Shown: positions 62,860 to 64,000 of the stretch, piece by piece
Position numbering within the stretch: position 1 is the first letter of the stretch
How the letters are laid out: each line of letters starts with the position of its first letter
From: Rhabdophis nuchalis
Lineage: Eukaryota > Chordata > Lepidosauria > Squamata > Natricidae
Direction: 5' to 3'
Length of the DNA: 64,000 bases
Assembly: GCA_039707465.1 (NCBI GenBank)
Contig: CM077647.1
Span: 175,704,663-175,768,662 of the forward strand
Notes under the pieces: model-generated
Told to the model about the DNA's origin: nothing
The model's input: only the letters and a program-made list of their open reading frames with translations
Databases searched by the model: none
Translations under genes and position numbers: made by a program

Positions 62860-63210
62860 AATGGTAAGGAGGACTAAGGGGTGACATGATTGCAGTGCTC
62901 GAATATCTCAGGGGCTGCCACAAAAAAGAGGGAGTCAAGCTATTCTCCAAAGCACCTGAGGGCAGAACAAGAAGCAATGGGTGGAAAATAATCTTGGAGA
63001 GAAGCAATTTAGACCTACAGAGAAATTTGCTGACAGTAAGAACAGTTAATCAGTGGGACAACGTGCCTCCAAAAGTTGCAAATGATCCAACATTGGAAGT
63101 TTTTAAGAAGAGATTGGACAACCATTGGTCTGAAATGTTAAAGGATCTCCTGCTTTAGCAGAGGGTTGGACTAGAAGACCTCCAAGCTCCTGTCCATTTA
63201 TATTATTCCA
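62860..63210 (+). mobile_element. CR1 tail 3' of V11
   Basis: Same as after V10, including shared variants (CACAAAAAAGAGGG, CCATTGGTCTGAAATG). Confidence 0.85.
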
Positions 63211-63394
63211 ATTATTCTCTTAAATTAAGCTGAAGCAGATGATGACAAATCCCATTCTCTCAGTTTTCTCAAAGGGTGTTAAGACCTTAAGTTTTAACTA
63301 CTTTTTAATCGATTTAAGCTATATTTTTCTTCCTGCATTTATATGGTTTTATTATATAGTTGAAAAGAGTCCAGAATCACTTAGGTGAGGTGGA
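63211..63394. repeat. Shortened spacer after V11
   Basis: Same internal junction as after V10 (CCCATTCT to CTCAGTTTTC) at about 63251. Confidence 0.85.
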
Positions 63395-63634
63395 TAGGAT
63401 AGATATCAATATCGATAAGGAGATAGAGATAGAGATAAAGATAGAGGGATATAGAGACAGACTGATAGAGAGATAGAGAGATAGAGAGATAGAGAGATAG
63501 AGAGATAGAGCGATAGACAGATAGACAGATAGACAGACAGATAGACAGATAGACAGATAGACAGATAGACAGATAGACAGATAGACAGATAGACAGATAG
63601 ACAGATAGACAGATAGACAGATAGACAGATAGAC

Positions 63635-63706
<72 letters not shown>

Positions 63707-63850
63707 GCGGGGTAGAGGTATAAGTATAGGTAGGCATAAGTATAGGTATTCATCCCTCCTTCCATCCCTCCATCCATCCCTCCATTTGTCCATCCATCCA
63801 TCCATCCTATCCACATATCTAGATAGATGGATGGATGGATAGATGTAGAT

Positions 63851-63917
<67 letters not shown>

Positions 63918-63920
63918 TTA
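63395..63920. repeat. (GATAGACA)n and (GATA)n compound array (Bkm-like)
   Basis: GAGATAGA units, then an 8-bp GATAGACA repeat (about 63505-63637), about 17 GATA units (to 63705), CCAT units, and another GATA block (63850-63916). By analogy with 61150-61740 it should precede a further V gene beyond the window. Confidence 0.95.
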
Positions 63921-64000
63921 TAGAGGTAGGAAGGTATAGGTATTGGTATAGGAAGAGAGAGGGGGACGAGAGAGGGAGATAAAGCAATGGGTATTTAGAA

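Noticed and set aside
63430..63710. Regular repeats that could suggest a CRISPR array or minisatellite with spacers
   Set aside because: Units are simple GATA/GACA tetramers with no unique spacers; the genome is vertebrate.

Overview
The window looks like a piece of an immunoglobulin heavy-chain variable (IGHV) locus from a squamate reptile, most likely a snake. What I can see: eleven V genes on the + strand (V1 to V11), each with an octamer/TATA promoter, a 46-nt leader exon, an intron of 86-92 nt, a V exon of 314-317 nt and a recombination signal (RSS) with a 23-nt spacer. The V frameworks resemble IGHV clan II. The snake assignment is an inference from CR1, L2-like, L1 and DIRS retroelements in low-CpG sequence that is full of GATA, GACA, GTAG and GGAA microsatellites. 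Nine V genes are open (V2-V6, V8-V11). V1 and V7 carry in-frame stops. At least one further V survives only as promoter plus part of a leader (about 19844-19983). I saw no D, J or constant segments.

Layout: 1-3350 holds V1, an hAT element with an 8-bp target duplication, and a possible LTR fragment. 3350-14000 holds V2, whose 3' flank is split by a 7.2-kb mosaic of L2-like LINE pieces in opposite orientations. 14000-22500 holds V3, an L2-like LINE with a long (TTA)n tail, the promoter relic, and V4. 23319-29129 is a degenerate DIRS retrotransposon with inverted terminal repeats, an internal complementary region and a tRNA-like SINE inside it. 29130-32700 holds two copies of a V-less spacer module. 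32700-60500 holds three copies of a V - L1 fragment - V module (V5/V6, V7/V8, V9/V10). The middle copy carries additional L2-like and CR1 insertions, and an L2-like mosaic lies just before V7. 60500-64000 holds V11 and GATA/GACA arrays.

How the pieces fit: each V is a germline cassette for V(D)J recombination. Units share a common architecture: a GATA-type array, a GGAA array, the promoter, the V gene, the RSS, then an old CR1 ORF2 tail. Shared junctions and insertions allow the duplication history to be read. The CR1 tail predates the whole cluster, the L1 insertion and its fused 3' junction predate the three V-L1-V modules, an L2-like tail marks two of the spacers, and a deletion junction is shared by the V10 and V11 flanks. 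Microsatellites sit at many breakpoints, so they may have driven V gain and loss; that last point is inference.
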